Origin: Cellulophaga algicola DSM 14237
Lineage (GTDB): Bacteria; Bacteroidota; Bacteroidia; Flavobacteriales; Flavobacteriaceae
Direction: 5' to 3'
DNA: 64,000 nucleotides
Assembly (NCBI RefSeq): GCF_000186265.1
Contig: NC_014934.1
Span: forward strand, 3,968,001-4,032,000
Of the stretch, positions 1-7,858 are shown piece after piece (the stretch's first letter is position 1; every line of letters begins with the position of its first letter). Position numbers and translations under genes: made by a program. The notes beneath the pieces are model-generated. The model was not told the DNA's origin. It did not search any database and saw only the letters and a list, made by a program, of their open reading frames with translations.

Positions 1-122
1 TTTACATTAGGCCAATATTAAATTACACTTGAGCTAACCTTTATGTAACCTCTTAACCTTTTTATAAGAATGGGGTAATAAAAGCAAAATACTGTAGTAA
101 CATAGCTCTTCAGGTTTATAGA

Positions 123-130
123 TAGTTTTG
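123..130 (+). promoter_or_regulatory. -7 promoter element (TAnnTTTG)
   Basis: TAGTTTTG matches the Bacteroidota -7 consensus TAnnTTTG and lies 37 nt before the ATG of the PhoX-like lipoprotein gene. No good -33 TTTG is visible. The rest of 1-167 shows no gene. Confidence 0.5.
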
Positions 131-167
131 GCAGCGAGAATAAATAACTATAAACTAAAAAAAAATT

Positions 168-1700
168 ATGAAAACCTTTAAATCAACTTTTTTAAGTGCC
201 GTATTGCTTTCTGCAATGGCCTTAACTTTTAACAGCTGTAACCCAGAAGATGGTATAGACGGTACTGATGGTGTTGCCGGTATTGATGGTACTGACGGCG
301 TTGATGGGATTGATGGCGTAGACGGAATGGATGCTTCGGTTTACTTGGCAAATTCAAAATCACCAAATTTATTTAAAGTAACTAGTGATTTTGTGAATTT
401 AAAGATGTCTTTAGTATTAACATCTGAAGATATTATTCCTAATTCACCAGATTTCGTCTATGGTTCTTTAGCAGATGGTGCTGGATTATTGGATAACGGA
501 GATGAAACATTTACATTAATTAACAATATAGAGGGTGATTATTCTATAGCGCGTATCTTATTAAACAAAAACCTGAGACCTTTTCATGGTGAGTATATTT
601 TAAATGCTGAAGCTACAGCATCAACAGCTATGTGTTCTGGGACTTTAATTACAAATGAAGAACACGGATTTGGACCTTTATATTTATCAGGTGGCGAATG
701 GGGTGGTGCTTCCAAAGGAGTATTCGTTACAGATCCTGCAAAGAGTGCAGATGCAGCTAGTACAGGAGAAATGTTACCTGCTTTAGGGCAATGGTCTACA
801 GAAAATGCGGTGCCAATTGGTAAAGATGCTTATGCAGATAAAACAGTCGTATTTATTGGTGATGATCACGCCGATAATAGTGTTCCTTCTGGTCAATTAG
901 GAATGTATGTGGGTGACAGAGGTGATTTAAGTGGTGGAAAATTATACGGGTTAAAAGTTACCACTTCTGGTGTAGATTTTGAAATGGACATGGAACAAGG
1001 TACTGCGTATGATGTTGAATTTGTAGCACTTGAAGAGAAAGAAATTGATGCCTTGGATGCAGAAGCGAAATCAAAAGGTGTTATGGGCTTTTCTAGATTG
1101 GAAGATATTGATTGGAGAAGAGGTTCTGCAGCGAATCAAAGAGAAATCTATTTTTGTGTTACCGGTCGTTACAGTGCAGATTTAGTAGGTAAAGGATCTA
1201 TTTTAGGTCGTGTTTATAAAGTTGTATTAAATGAAAATGACCCCACTGGTGCAGCAAAAATCACTTGTGTTTTAGATGGTGATATAGTAGGAGGTAAGGC
1301 AGAAGGTTTTCATTCCCCGGATAACATTTTGGTTACTGAAAATTACGCTTACATTCAAGAAGATCCTAACGGATATTTAGATACTGCAGTAAATGGATAT
1401 GCAAAATTATACCAATATAATTTGACAACAGGAGCAATTAAAACAGTTTTAGAATGTGATCAAAATAGAGCTGAAAGCTTGGGTTACGGTTCGGCTGCAA
1501 GTACTTGGGAAATTACAGGTATGATTGATGTTACAGATATCGTGAATAACGGCGAAAACACCTTTTTAGTAATGACTCAAAACCACGGGTGGGAGCCAGC
1601 AGACGGTACCTCTTTTACAGACCCTAAAGCTGTTTCAGATATATCATCAGCAACTAAAGAGGGTTCAATGATGTACATGATTAAAGGTTTAGAGAGATAA
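168..1700 (+). CDS. PhoX-like (DUF839) lipoprotein with collagen-like repeat
   Basis: Likely cell-surface or outer-membrane lipoprotein of 510 residues. The signal peptide ends at Cys24 (FNSC). Directly after it, residues about 29-56 form a Gly-x-Asp repeat (GIDGTDGVDGIDG type), a collagen-like spacer. The remainder resembles the PhoX/DUF839 beta-propeller family: a GFSRLEDIDW segment near residue 307 and FHSPDNILV...EDPNG near 378-400 match the F-R-x-E-D and PDN...ED signatures of that family. PhoX enzymes are Ca/Fe-dependent phosphatases, but I cannot confirm the complete metal-site set here, so the activity is unproven. The start at 168 follows an A-rich leader and a TAnnTTTG element. The next gene begins 15 nt after its stop, so the two are probably cotranscribed. 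Confidence 0.65.
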   Translation: MKTFKSTFLSAVLLSAMALTFNSCNPEDGIDGTDGVAGIDGTDGVDGIDGVDGMDASVYLANSKSPNLFKVTSDFVNLKMSLVLTSEDIIPNSPDFVYGSLADGAGLLDNGDETFTLINNIEGDYSIARILLNKNLRPFHGEYILNAEATASTAMCSGTLITNEEHGFGPLYLSGGEWGGASKGVFVTDPAKSADAASTGEMLPALGQWSTENAVPIGKDAYADKTVVFIGDDHADNSVPSGQLGMYVGDRGDLSGGKLYGLKVTTSGVDFEMDMEQGTAYDVEFVALEEKEIDALDAEAKSKGVMGFSRLEDIDWRRGSAANQREIYFCVTGRYSADLVGKGSILGRVYKVVLNENDPTGAAKITCVLDGDIVGGKAEGFHSPDNILVTENYAYIQEDPNGYLDTAVNGYAKLYQYNLTTGAIKTVLECDQNRAESLGYGSAASTWEITGMIDVTDIVNNGENTFLVMTQNHGWEPADGTSFTDPKAVSDISSATKEGSMMYMIKGLER

Positions 1701-1715
1701 TATTGAAGAAATATC

Positions 1716-3512
1716 ATGAATAAAATACTATTTATGAAAGCTAAGACATATACTTTGGGTATATGTCTTTTGCTTTTACTAACAACTGCTTGTAAGAACG
1801 ATAAAAAACCGCTTGTTTTAGTAACTACAGATGATGAAATAACTAAATTTTATACGTCGCACTTAAATAATTGTATTCAGTATCTAGAGGCTATGAAGGG
1901 TGCAAATCAGGCAGAATATAATATTGATTTATATAAAAAAGCGCGATTTAAATTTAAAGCAATTGAACCTATCTTATCCGCAATTGATAAGAATAATTAC
2001 AAGTCCCTCAATGCTCCTAACATTTTGCAAGTACAAGAAGAAGATCTTACAGATGTTAAGATTAGAAATCCCTTTGGGTTTCAGGTTATAGAAGAATTAC
2101 TTTTTGGTGCTGAGACAGACAGTTTAGCACTATATAATGCTATAGACTTAACAAAAAACCGACTTAAACTACTTGAAAAAAATACGCAAATAAATCTTAA
2201 AGACCATCATCTAATATGGCTTTTTAGGAATCAAATTGTACGTACAGCCACAACAGGTATAACTGGTTTTGATTCTCCCGTATTAGGACAATCTTTGTTA
2301 GAGAGCCAAATAACCTACCAAACCTTAATTGATTTAACGGAGCTTTTAGAATCAAAATTTAGTTCCAACACCTTGTATGTGGCACTAATAGATTCATTCA
2401 AAAATTCGATTTCAACATTACAACATGATTTTGATAGCTTTGATCGGTATCGTTTTATTCAAAATTATACAGACAAGCAATTAGAATTATTGGTGAAAGT
2501 TCAAAAAGATTGGAACGTTGAGTTTCCTTTTGAAATGGCTATTTCCAATGAAGCAACTTCGCTGTTTGATTCCAATACATTAAATATATTTTATTTTTCA
2601 GATTATAAAAGTGATACGTTACGATTGAAAGAAAAACAGCTTTTAGGAAAGCAGTTATTTAATGATAAAATGCTATCTAAAAATTACAAAATGGCTTGCG
2701 CTACTTGTCATATAAAAGATAAAGCCTTTACAGATGGCAAAAAGACATTTGATGGTAATCAAATAAGAAATACACCAAGCTTACGCTACGCCGCATACCA
2801 ACAAACGTTTTTTATGGATGGGCGTTCCGGTAGCTTAGAAGGTCAAATTGTTGGAGTTGCTGATAATCACGATGAGTTTAATTTGCCAATGGATTCTATT
2901 ACAAATCGTGTACTCAAAAAACAGCCGTATAAAATTCAGTTTGATTCACTATATCAAGGGAAAAGAATGGAGTATAATGTTAGGCATGCTATAGCTTCTT
3001 ACATCAGAACGTTAAATAGTTTTGACTCTAAATTTGATAAAAACGTAAATGGACTTGAAGATACATTGACGGAAGAAGAAATTTCTGGGTTTAATTTATT
3101 TATGGGAAAGGCGGTTTGTGCTACCTGTCATTTTGCTCCTTTATTTAATGGTACCGTACCTCCTGATTATAAAGATACCGAAATGGAATTGATAGGTGTA
3201 CCTGAACAAAATGACACGATTAATGCGTTAATAAGTAGCGATTTAGGGAGGTATAATATGTTTAAGACAGCGCAACGAAAACATTTTTTTAAGACGCCTA
3301 CGGTAAGAAATGTTGAAAAAACAAGTCCTTATATGCACAACGGAGTATATACAACACTAGAACAAGTTGTTGATTTTTATAATAGAGGTGGAGGGCAAGG
3401 AATAGGAATTGAAGCAGCATATCAAACCCTTCCTTTTGATAATTTAGCACTAACAGAGAAAGAGCAAGCCTCTTTGGTTGCTTTTATGAAAACACTAACC
3501 GACTCAGAATAA
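1716..3512 (+). CDS. Imelysin-like/di-haem cytochrome c peroxidase (MauG/CcpA family) lipoprotein
   Basis: 598-residue lipoprotein; lipobox Cys26 (LLTTAC). An ATG at 1734 (MKAKTYTLG) gives an equally good, shorter signal peptide. Residues about 40-290 are helical and contain NPFGFQVIEELLFG, which resembles the imelysin GxHxxE region but has Q in place of the His. Residues about 300-598 are a di-haem peroxidase domain with two CATCH haem motifs, Cys328-His332 and Cys468-His472, and the family segments FMDGR and PTVRNV/PYMHNGVY. MauG/CcpA proteins reduce H2O2 or oxidise protein partners in the periplasm. It follows the PhoX-like gene by 15 nt and ends at a bidirectional terminator. Family assignment of the C-terminal half is firm; the N-terminal assignment is tentative. 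Confidence 0.85.
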   Translation: MNKILFMKAKTYTLGICLLLLLTTACKNDKKPLVLVTTDDEITKFYTSHLNNCIQYLEAMKGANQAEYNIDLYKKARFKFKAIEPILSAIDKNNYKSLNAPNILQVQEEDLTDVKIRNPFGFQVIEELLFGAETDSLALYNAIDLTKNRLKLLEKNTQINLKDHHLIWLFRNQIVRTATTGITGFDSPVLGQSLLESQITYQTLIDLTELLESKFSSNTLYVALIDSFKNSISTLQHDFDSFDRYRFIQNYTDKQLELLVKVQKDWNVEFPFEMAISNEATSLFDSNTLNIFYFSDYKSDTLRLKEKQLLGKQLFNDKMLSKNYKMACATCHIKDKAFTDGKKTFDGNQIRNTPSLRYAAYQQTFFMDGRSGSLEGQIVGVADNHDEFNLPMDSITNRVLKKQPYKIQFDSLYQGKRMEYNVRHAIASYIRTLNSFDSKFDKNVNGLEDTLTEEEISGFNLFMGKAVCATCHFAPLFNGTVPPDYKDTEMELIGVPEQNDTINALISSDLGRYNMFKTAQRKHFFKTPTVRNVEKTSPYMHNGVYTTLEQVVDFYNRGGGQGIGIEAAYQTLPFDNLALTEKEQASLVAFMKTLTDSE

Positions 3513-3516
3513 GGAA

Positions 3517-3547
3517 TTTAATCCTCTCAAGTTTAGAGAGGGTTAAA
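3517..3547. terminator. Bidirectional hairpin terminator
   Basis: A 12-bp stem (3517-3528 with 3536-3547, one T-G pair, core CCTCTC/GAGAGG) with a 7-nt loop lies between two convergent genes. It is followed by an A/T run on each side and overlaps the stop codon of the minus-strand gene. Confidence 0.7.
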
Positions 3548-4307
3548 ATTTTTCAAAAACACCTAATCCAAATAAGGCAAAATCATACTTAGCAGGATCA
3601 TTTGCATCCATTTTACGAAGATTTGCATCTAATTCTGCCAAGGCCTTAGCATCGTTTTGTTTTCGTTTAAGGAGTTTTAGTTTACGTGCTACATTACCAG
3701 AATGCACATCTAGCGGACACGATAAATAGGCACTGGGGATGGTATTCCATATACCAAAATCGACTCCTGTTGCAGCATCTCTAACCATCCAACGTAAAAA
3801 CATGTTAATGCGTTTAGCGGCAGAACCTTTCATAGGGTCCGAAACATGTTTAGTGGTTCTACTGGGATGCGGAATTTCAAAAAATACTTTTTTAAATCCA
3901 GATATGGCAGGCTGTAATGATTTGTCTGAAATATGGGCTTTAAAAACAGCTTCTAATCCACCATGATGTAAGTAAATATTCTGTAAGCTTGTGATAAAAA
4001 ATTTAAGATCTTCTCCATTAAAGGTACGGTGCACAAATTCATCAAACCTTGCGAGATCCTCCTCTTGATGATTTAAAATAAAATCATGAGGAGAATTATC
4101 CAATAAAGCCATCATTTTTTTTGCATTGGTAATAATACTTTTTCTATTTCCCCATGCGATGGTAGCGGTTAGAAAAGCACTAATTTCAATATCTTCTTTT
4201 TGTGAAAATGTATGTGGAATCTGAATAGGATCTGTATCTAAAAAAGTAGGCTTGTTATATTCAATTACTTTTTCGTCTAGAAATATTTTAAGGTCTGCTT
4301 TCTTCAT
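3543..4307 (-). CDS. TIGR02757 (DUF2400) family protein
   Basis: 254 residues, full length for the TIGR02757 family of uncharacterised bacterial proteins. Recognisable segments are the N-terminal FLxxKVIEYNKPxFLDTDPI, the ISAFLTATIAWGNR stretch and RLNMFLRWMVR followed by CPLDVHSGNVARKL, which recalls the helix-hairpin-helix/DNA-glycosylase fold proposed for this family. The function is unknown. It is the last gene of a minus-strand trio with the CPBP protease and the LolD-like ATPase; its start touches the stop of the CPBP gene (shared base 4307). Confidence 0.8.
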   Translation of the reverse strand: MKKADLKIFLDEKVIEYNKPTFLDTDPIQIPHTFSQKEDIEISAFLTATIAWGNRKSIITNAKKMMALLDNSPHDFILNHQEEDLARFDEFVHRTFNGEDLKFFITSLQNIYLHHGGLEAVFKAHISDKSLQPAISGFKKVFFEIPHPSRTTKHVSDPMKGSAAKRINMFLRWMVRDAATGVDFGIWNTIPSAYLSCPLDVHSGNVARKLKLLKRKQNDAKALAELDANLRKMDANDPAKYDFALFGLGVFEKF

Positions 4308-4864
4308 TAAGGAATAGTTTCTCCTGCAAATTTAAAGAATAACATTGGGGTAAGTAGAATTCCATTATGTAACCCATGCAATAACATAGACCAAACAAGG
4401 CCTAATTTTACGCGAGTAAACCCTAAAAATATTCCTGCAGAAATTTGAGGAAGTACTAATATAGGTGCCAACCAAAGATGATCTGCGTAAGATTCAAAAT
4501 TGCTCAAGTGTACGGCTCCAAAAAGAAAAACAGATACGTAATAGGCGTATTTAAAAGATTTTGGGTTCTTAAAAAACGTTAGGGTTCCTCTAAAAATCAA
4601 CTCTTCTAGAATAGGAGCTAGAATGACTGCTAAAAAAAAGATAATGTAAACAGGATACTTTTTAAACATCTCACCTACGCCATGTGCTCCTAAATCTGCT
4701 CCGGCAACTGTCGTGATTATTCCCATTACAATCCCGAGAATAAAACTAAAAACAATATTTAAAATTAATATCTTTTTTAGAAGCGACCATTTTTCTAGGT
4801 TTTGCAAACTAGGGTAGGGTTCATTTTTAGGATTTTTAAAGTAGTCCCAAATTTCATAAATCAT
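4307..4864 (-). CDS. CPBP family intramembrane glutamic endopeptidase
   Basis: 185-residue integral membrane protein with about five hydrophobic segments. The CPBP (Abi, PF02517) catalytic motif EExxxR is present as Glu87-Glu88 and Arg92 in LEELIFRG; the later conserved histidines are HLSNF and HGLHNG. Family members are membrane proteases that process prenylated or small membrane proteins; the substrate here is unknown. The start overlaps the stop of the upstream ATPase gene by 4 nt (ATGA), so translation is probably coupled. Confidence 0.88.
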   Translation of the reverse strand: MIYEIWDYFKNPKNEPYPSLQNLEKWSLLKKILILNIVFSFILGIVMGIITTVAGADLGAHGVGEMFKKYPVYIIFFLAVILAPILEELIFRGTLTFFKNPKSFKYAYYVSVFLFGAVHLSNFESYADHLWLAPILVLPQISAGIFLGFTRVKLGLVWSMLLHGLHNGILLTPMLFFKFAGETIP

Positions 4865-5529
4865 TCTGATGGTAACATTTTTCCGTCTACCATGGTGAGT
4901 TTTCTATCGGCCATCTCAGCCAATTCTTCATTATGGGTAACTATAACAAAGGTTTGTCCAAATTCATCCCTTAATTTAAAAAATAATTTATGAAGATTAT
5001 CGGCGCTTTCTGTATCTAGATTTCCACTAGGTTCATCAGCAAAAATAACACTTGGGCTATTTACTAAAGCACGTGCTACAGCAACGCGTTGTTGTTCTCC
5101 ACCAGATAGTTCATTCGGTTTGTGATGGTACCGATGCGATAGGCCTAAAAAGTCTAGCAATTCTTTGGCTCTTTTTTCAGCAGCATTCTTTGTCGTGTTT
5201 TTGATAAAAGCAGGAATACAGACATTTTCTAATGCAGTAAATTCTGGCAATAATTGGTGGAATTGAAAAATGAACCCTATATTTTCATTTCTAAATTTGG
5301 CCAATTCCTTTTCTGATAAAGCCGTTATATCTCTATCTTTTATTAAAAGCTGACTGTCATATTTATTAGACTGTATATCTAAGGTGCCTAAAATTTGTAA
5401 AAGTGTTGTTTTTCCTGCCCCAGACGGTCCAACAATAGATACAATTTCTCCTTTAGTAATATGAATATCTACACCTTTTAAGACTTGTAGGTCTCCATAA
5501 TATTTCTGGATATTTTGCGCTTTTATCAT
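4861..5529 (-). CDS. lolD: ABC transporter ATP-binding protein, LolD/MacB type
   Basis: 222-residue ATPase with Walker [10 protein letters not shown] (34-42), Q-loop region [18 protein letters not shown] (about 87-104), signature LSGGEQQR (141-148) and Walker B VIFADEP (161-167). The Q-loop/ENV spacing is that of the LolD/MacB/FtsE class, which drives lipoprotein release or acts with FtsX-type permeases. No permease lies beside it, so its partner is encoded elsewhere. It is the first gene of the minus-strand trio. The symbol lolD is by family resemblance only. Confidence 0.8.
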   Translation of the reverse strand: MIKAQNIQKYYGDLQVLKGVDIHITKGEIVSIVGPSGAGKTTLLQILGTLDIQSNKYDSQLLIKDRDITALSEKELAKFRNENIGFIFQFHQLLPEFTALENVCIPAFIKNTTKNAAEKRAKELLDFLGLSHRYHHKPNELSGGEQQRVAVARALVNSPSVIFADEPSGNLDTESADNLHKLFFKLRDEFGQTFVIVTHNEELAEMADRKLTMVDGKMLPSE

Positions 5530-5738
5530 ATTTAATTCTAATTAAAGTATGAAAGTAAACATTAGCCAAGACATGGCAAAACCACTTTAACTTAAACTTT
5601 AATTGTTGCTATTTTTCATTGCATACGCTATAGGCCTATTGTGGTATAAGAAATTACAATCATCATATTAAAGGGGAGTATATTACCTTTGACATTAAAA
5701 TAAATTTATTTTTTTATTTTTTGAAACTACATATTGAT

Positions 5739-5746
5739 TAACTTTG
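5739..5746 (+). promoter_or_regulatory. -7 promoter element for folE
   Basis: TAACTTTG fits TAnnTTTG; a TTG at 5721-5723 lies 15 nt upstream as a possible -33 element. The folE ATG is 51 nt downstream. A second match, TACCTTTG at 5684-5691, lies further up. The 5530-5797 gap otherwise holds no gene that I can see. Confidence 0.55.
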
Positions 5747-5797
5747 TTTAAGTATTTTTATTAAATAGTAAACAAAATAGCTTTAAAAAGAAATTTA

Positions 5798-6397
5798 ATG
5801 GCACCATATAAAAAGTTTGAGGAATATAATATTGAAATTACTGATGATGTTCGCAGTAATTACAAAACAATCATTGAAGGAGTTGGTGAAGATATTACCA
5901 GAGAAGGTTTAGTGAAAACTCCTGAACGCGCTGCTAAAGCAATGCTTTATTTAACACAAGGATACCAACAAGATCCTGTAGCTATTTTAAAAGGAGCAAT
6001 GTTCAAAGAAGATTATGACGATATGGTTATTATAAAAGACATAGAGTTATATTCACTTTGCGAGCATCATATGTTACCATTTTTTGGGAAAGCGCATATT
6101 GCTTATATTCCTAACGGACACATTGTAGGTTTAAGTAAAATTCCTCGTGTTGTAGATGTTTTTTCAAGACGTTTACAGGTGCAAGAGCGTTTAACTCATG
6201 ATATTTTAGAGTGTTTAAATGATACTTTAAAACCAAAAGGTGTTGCTGTAGTTATAGAAGCTTCACATATGTGTATGATGATGCGTGGTGTTCAAAAGCA
6301 AAATTCTGTTACAACAACTTCTGGATTTAGAGGCCAATTTGAAAAGCAAGAAACAAGAAATGAATTTTTAAAATTGATTAGTTCTAAGCTTTCCTAA
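5798..6397 (+). CDS. folE: GTP cyclohydrolase I
   Basis: Converts GTP to 7,8-dihydroneopterin triphosphate, the first step of tetrahydrofolate (and queuosine-type) synthesis. It is 199 residues, normal for the type I enzyme. The zinc ligands are visible: Cys88 and His91 in LCEHHMLPF, and Cys159 in SHMCMMMRG. The substrate-site segments [23 protein letters not shown] are intact. It stands alone behind its own promoter; the next gene begins 63 nt downstream. Confidence 0.97.
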   Translation: MAPYKKFEEYNIEITDDVRSNYKTIIEGVGEDITREGLVKTPERAAKAMLYLTQGYQQDPVAILKGAMFKEDYDDMVIIKDIELYSLCEHHMLPFFGKAHIAYIPNGHIVGLSKIPRVVDVFSRRLQVQERLTHDILECLNDTLKPKGVAVVIEASHMCMMMRGVQKQNSVTTTSGFRGQFEKQETRNEFLKLISSKLS

Positions 6398-6460
6398 TTT
6401 AAATTTATATTTTTTTGGCATCTATTTTGATTATAATTAATTAAAATAGTAAATTTAAAT

Positions 6461-6760
6461 ATGTCAGATTTAAAAGATAAAAAATTTAGAAATTTGTTTT
6501 TAAGCCTTCTTTTTGATGCTTTAGGACTAGTTTCATTTGTAATACCGGGAATAGGAGAGTTTTCAGATATTATCTGGGCTCCAATTTCTGCTTGGTTAAT
6601 GACTCGTTTATATAAAGGTAAGATAGGGCAAGCAGCAGCAATGGTCACTTTTGTAGAAGAACTAATCCCTGGAACAGACTTTATACCCACCTTTACTATT
6701 ATGTGGTTTTATACCTATGTATTCAAAAAAGAAAAAGAAGAAATAATTATAGAAGTATAG
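6461..6760 (+). CDS. Small conserved membrane protein, unknown function
   Basis: 99 residues with two or three hydrophobic stretches (FLSLLFDALGLVSFVIPGIG; WAPISAWLMTRLY; FTIMWFYTYVF) and a charged C-terminal tail. It looks like a conserved flavobacterial hypothetical protein; I do not recognise a named domain. The start follows an A/T-rich leader 63 nt after folE, so it may be read through from folE. Confidence 0.65.
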   Translation: MSDLKDKKFRNLFLSLLFDALGLVSFVIPGIGEFSDIIWAPISAWLMTRLYKGKIGQAAAMVTFVEELIPGTDFIPTFTIMWFYTYVFKKEKEEIIIEV

Positions 6761-6837
6761 TAAAATTCTCGGTTAAACGCCGGGGATTTTTTGTTTAATA
6801 AAGTTAGCTATTTTACTAAAGGTAAGGGACAAGGATG

Positions 6838-6845
6838 TATCTTTG
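6838..6845 (+). promoter_or_regulatory. -7 promoter element for dus gene
   Basis: TATCTTTG fits TAnnTTTG. It lies 17 nt before the ATG at 6863 and inside the longer reading frame that would begin with TTG at 6791. This supports 6863 as the true start. Confidence 0.6.
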
Positions 6846-6862
6846 CCGCCAATCTATTTTTA

Positions 6863-7819
6863 ATGAGTTTTACCTTACTATCTTCTCCATTACAGGGCTT
6901 TACCGATTTTCGGTTTAGAAATGCATTCCACCATTTTTTTGGAGGTATTGATACATTTTATGCACCTTACATTCGTTTAGATGGTAAATTAGTTATAAAA
7001 TCGTCCTATCAACGCGATTTGCAATTAGAAAACAACGCAGCTCTAAATCTTATTCCGCAGGTGATGACCAATGACGCAGATGAATTTTTGTTTGTGGTCA
7101 AATACATTCAAGACTTAGGCTACACGGAGTTAAATTGGAATTTGGGTTGTCCTTATCCTATGGTCACAAAACGTGGAATGGGTTCTGGATTGGTAAAAGA
7201 AGCTGATAAAATAGATCATATCTTAGATCGTGTGCATGCTGAAACAAATGTTACCGTTTCTATGAAAATGCGCATGGGTTATGAGGATAGTTCAGAAATA
7301 TTAGATACGTTTCCTGTATTAGAAAAATATCCAATTAAGAATATTGCGATACATGCACGCATAGGTAAACAGTTGTATAAGGGTGGAGTAGATTTAGATG
7401 CTTTTCAACGTTGTGTGGAAAGTACCAGTCATAAATTATACTACAATGGGGATATAACTACGGTTGATGCCTTTAAAAAAATGCAAGAACGTTTCCCAAG
7501 CATAGATCATTGGATGATTGGTCGAGGTCTAATTGCAGATCCCTTTTTACCAAGTATGATTAAAGCAAATACTTTTGAATACCCTGAGAATAGATGGGCT
7601 ATTTTTAGTGAATTTCATGATACCATTTATCAAGACTATGATGCTTTTTTATCTGGACCGACTCCTATTAAAATGAAAATGCAGGGGTTTTGGGAATTTT
7701 TCGCAAACTCATTTTCAAATCCGCAGAAAACATTTAAAGCGATAAAAAAAGCAAATAATCCAAGGGCTTACCAAAGTACTGTAGCAGAAATTCTAAAGAA
7801 AGAAATGAGCTTGACCTAA
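6863..7819 (+). CDS. dus: tRNA-dihydrouridine synthase family protein
   Basis: FMN-dependent enzyme that reduces uridine to dihydrouridine in tRNA D-loops. From the ATG at 6863 it is 318 residues. It has the N-terminal SPLQGFTDFRFR signature, the catalytic loop NWNLGCPYPMVTKRGMGSG with Cys96, the KMRMGYEDS segment, and the phosphate-binding IAIHARIGKQLYKGGVD and YNGDITT...IGRGLIADP. The frame is open up to a TTG at 6791, but an apparent promoter sits in between, so I reject the longer start. Subfamily (DusA/B/C) is not assigned; its length and loop suggest a DusC-like member. Confidence 0.88.
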   Translation: MSFTLLSSPLQGFTDFRFRNAFHHFFGGIDTFYAPYIRLDGKLVIKSSYQRDLQLENNAALNLIPQVMTNDADEFLFVVKYIQDLGYTELNWNLGCPYPMVTKRGMGSGLVKEADKIDHILDRVHAETNVTVSMKMRMGYEDSSEILDTFPVLEKYPIKNIAIHARIGKQLYKGGVDLDAFQRCVESTSHKLYYNGDITTVDAFKKMQERFPSIDHWMIGRGLIADPFLPSMIKANTFEYPENRWAIFSEFHDTIYQDYDAFLSGPTPIKMKMQGFWEFFANSFSNPQKTFKAIKKANNPRAYQSTVAEILKKEMSLT

Positions 7820-7829
7820 ACTATTGGCG

Positions 7830-7837
7830 TACCTTTG
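7830..7837 (+). promoter_or_regulatory. -7 promoter element for radical SAM gene
   Basis: TACCTTTG with TTGAC at 7811-7815 as a -33-like element. The predicted coding start is the TTG 21 nt downstream. Confidence 0.55.
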
Positions 7838-7858
7838 CAGCTTATTTTTTAATGCATT

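Noticed and set aside
6791-6862. Extension of the dihydrouridine synthase to a TTG start
   Set aside because: A promoter -7 element lies inside it, and the family N-terminus begins at the ATG at 6863.
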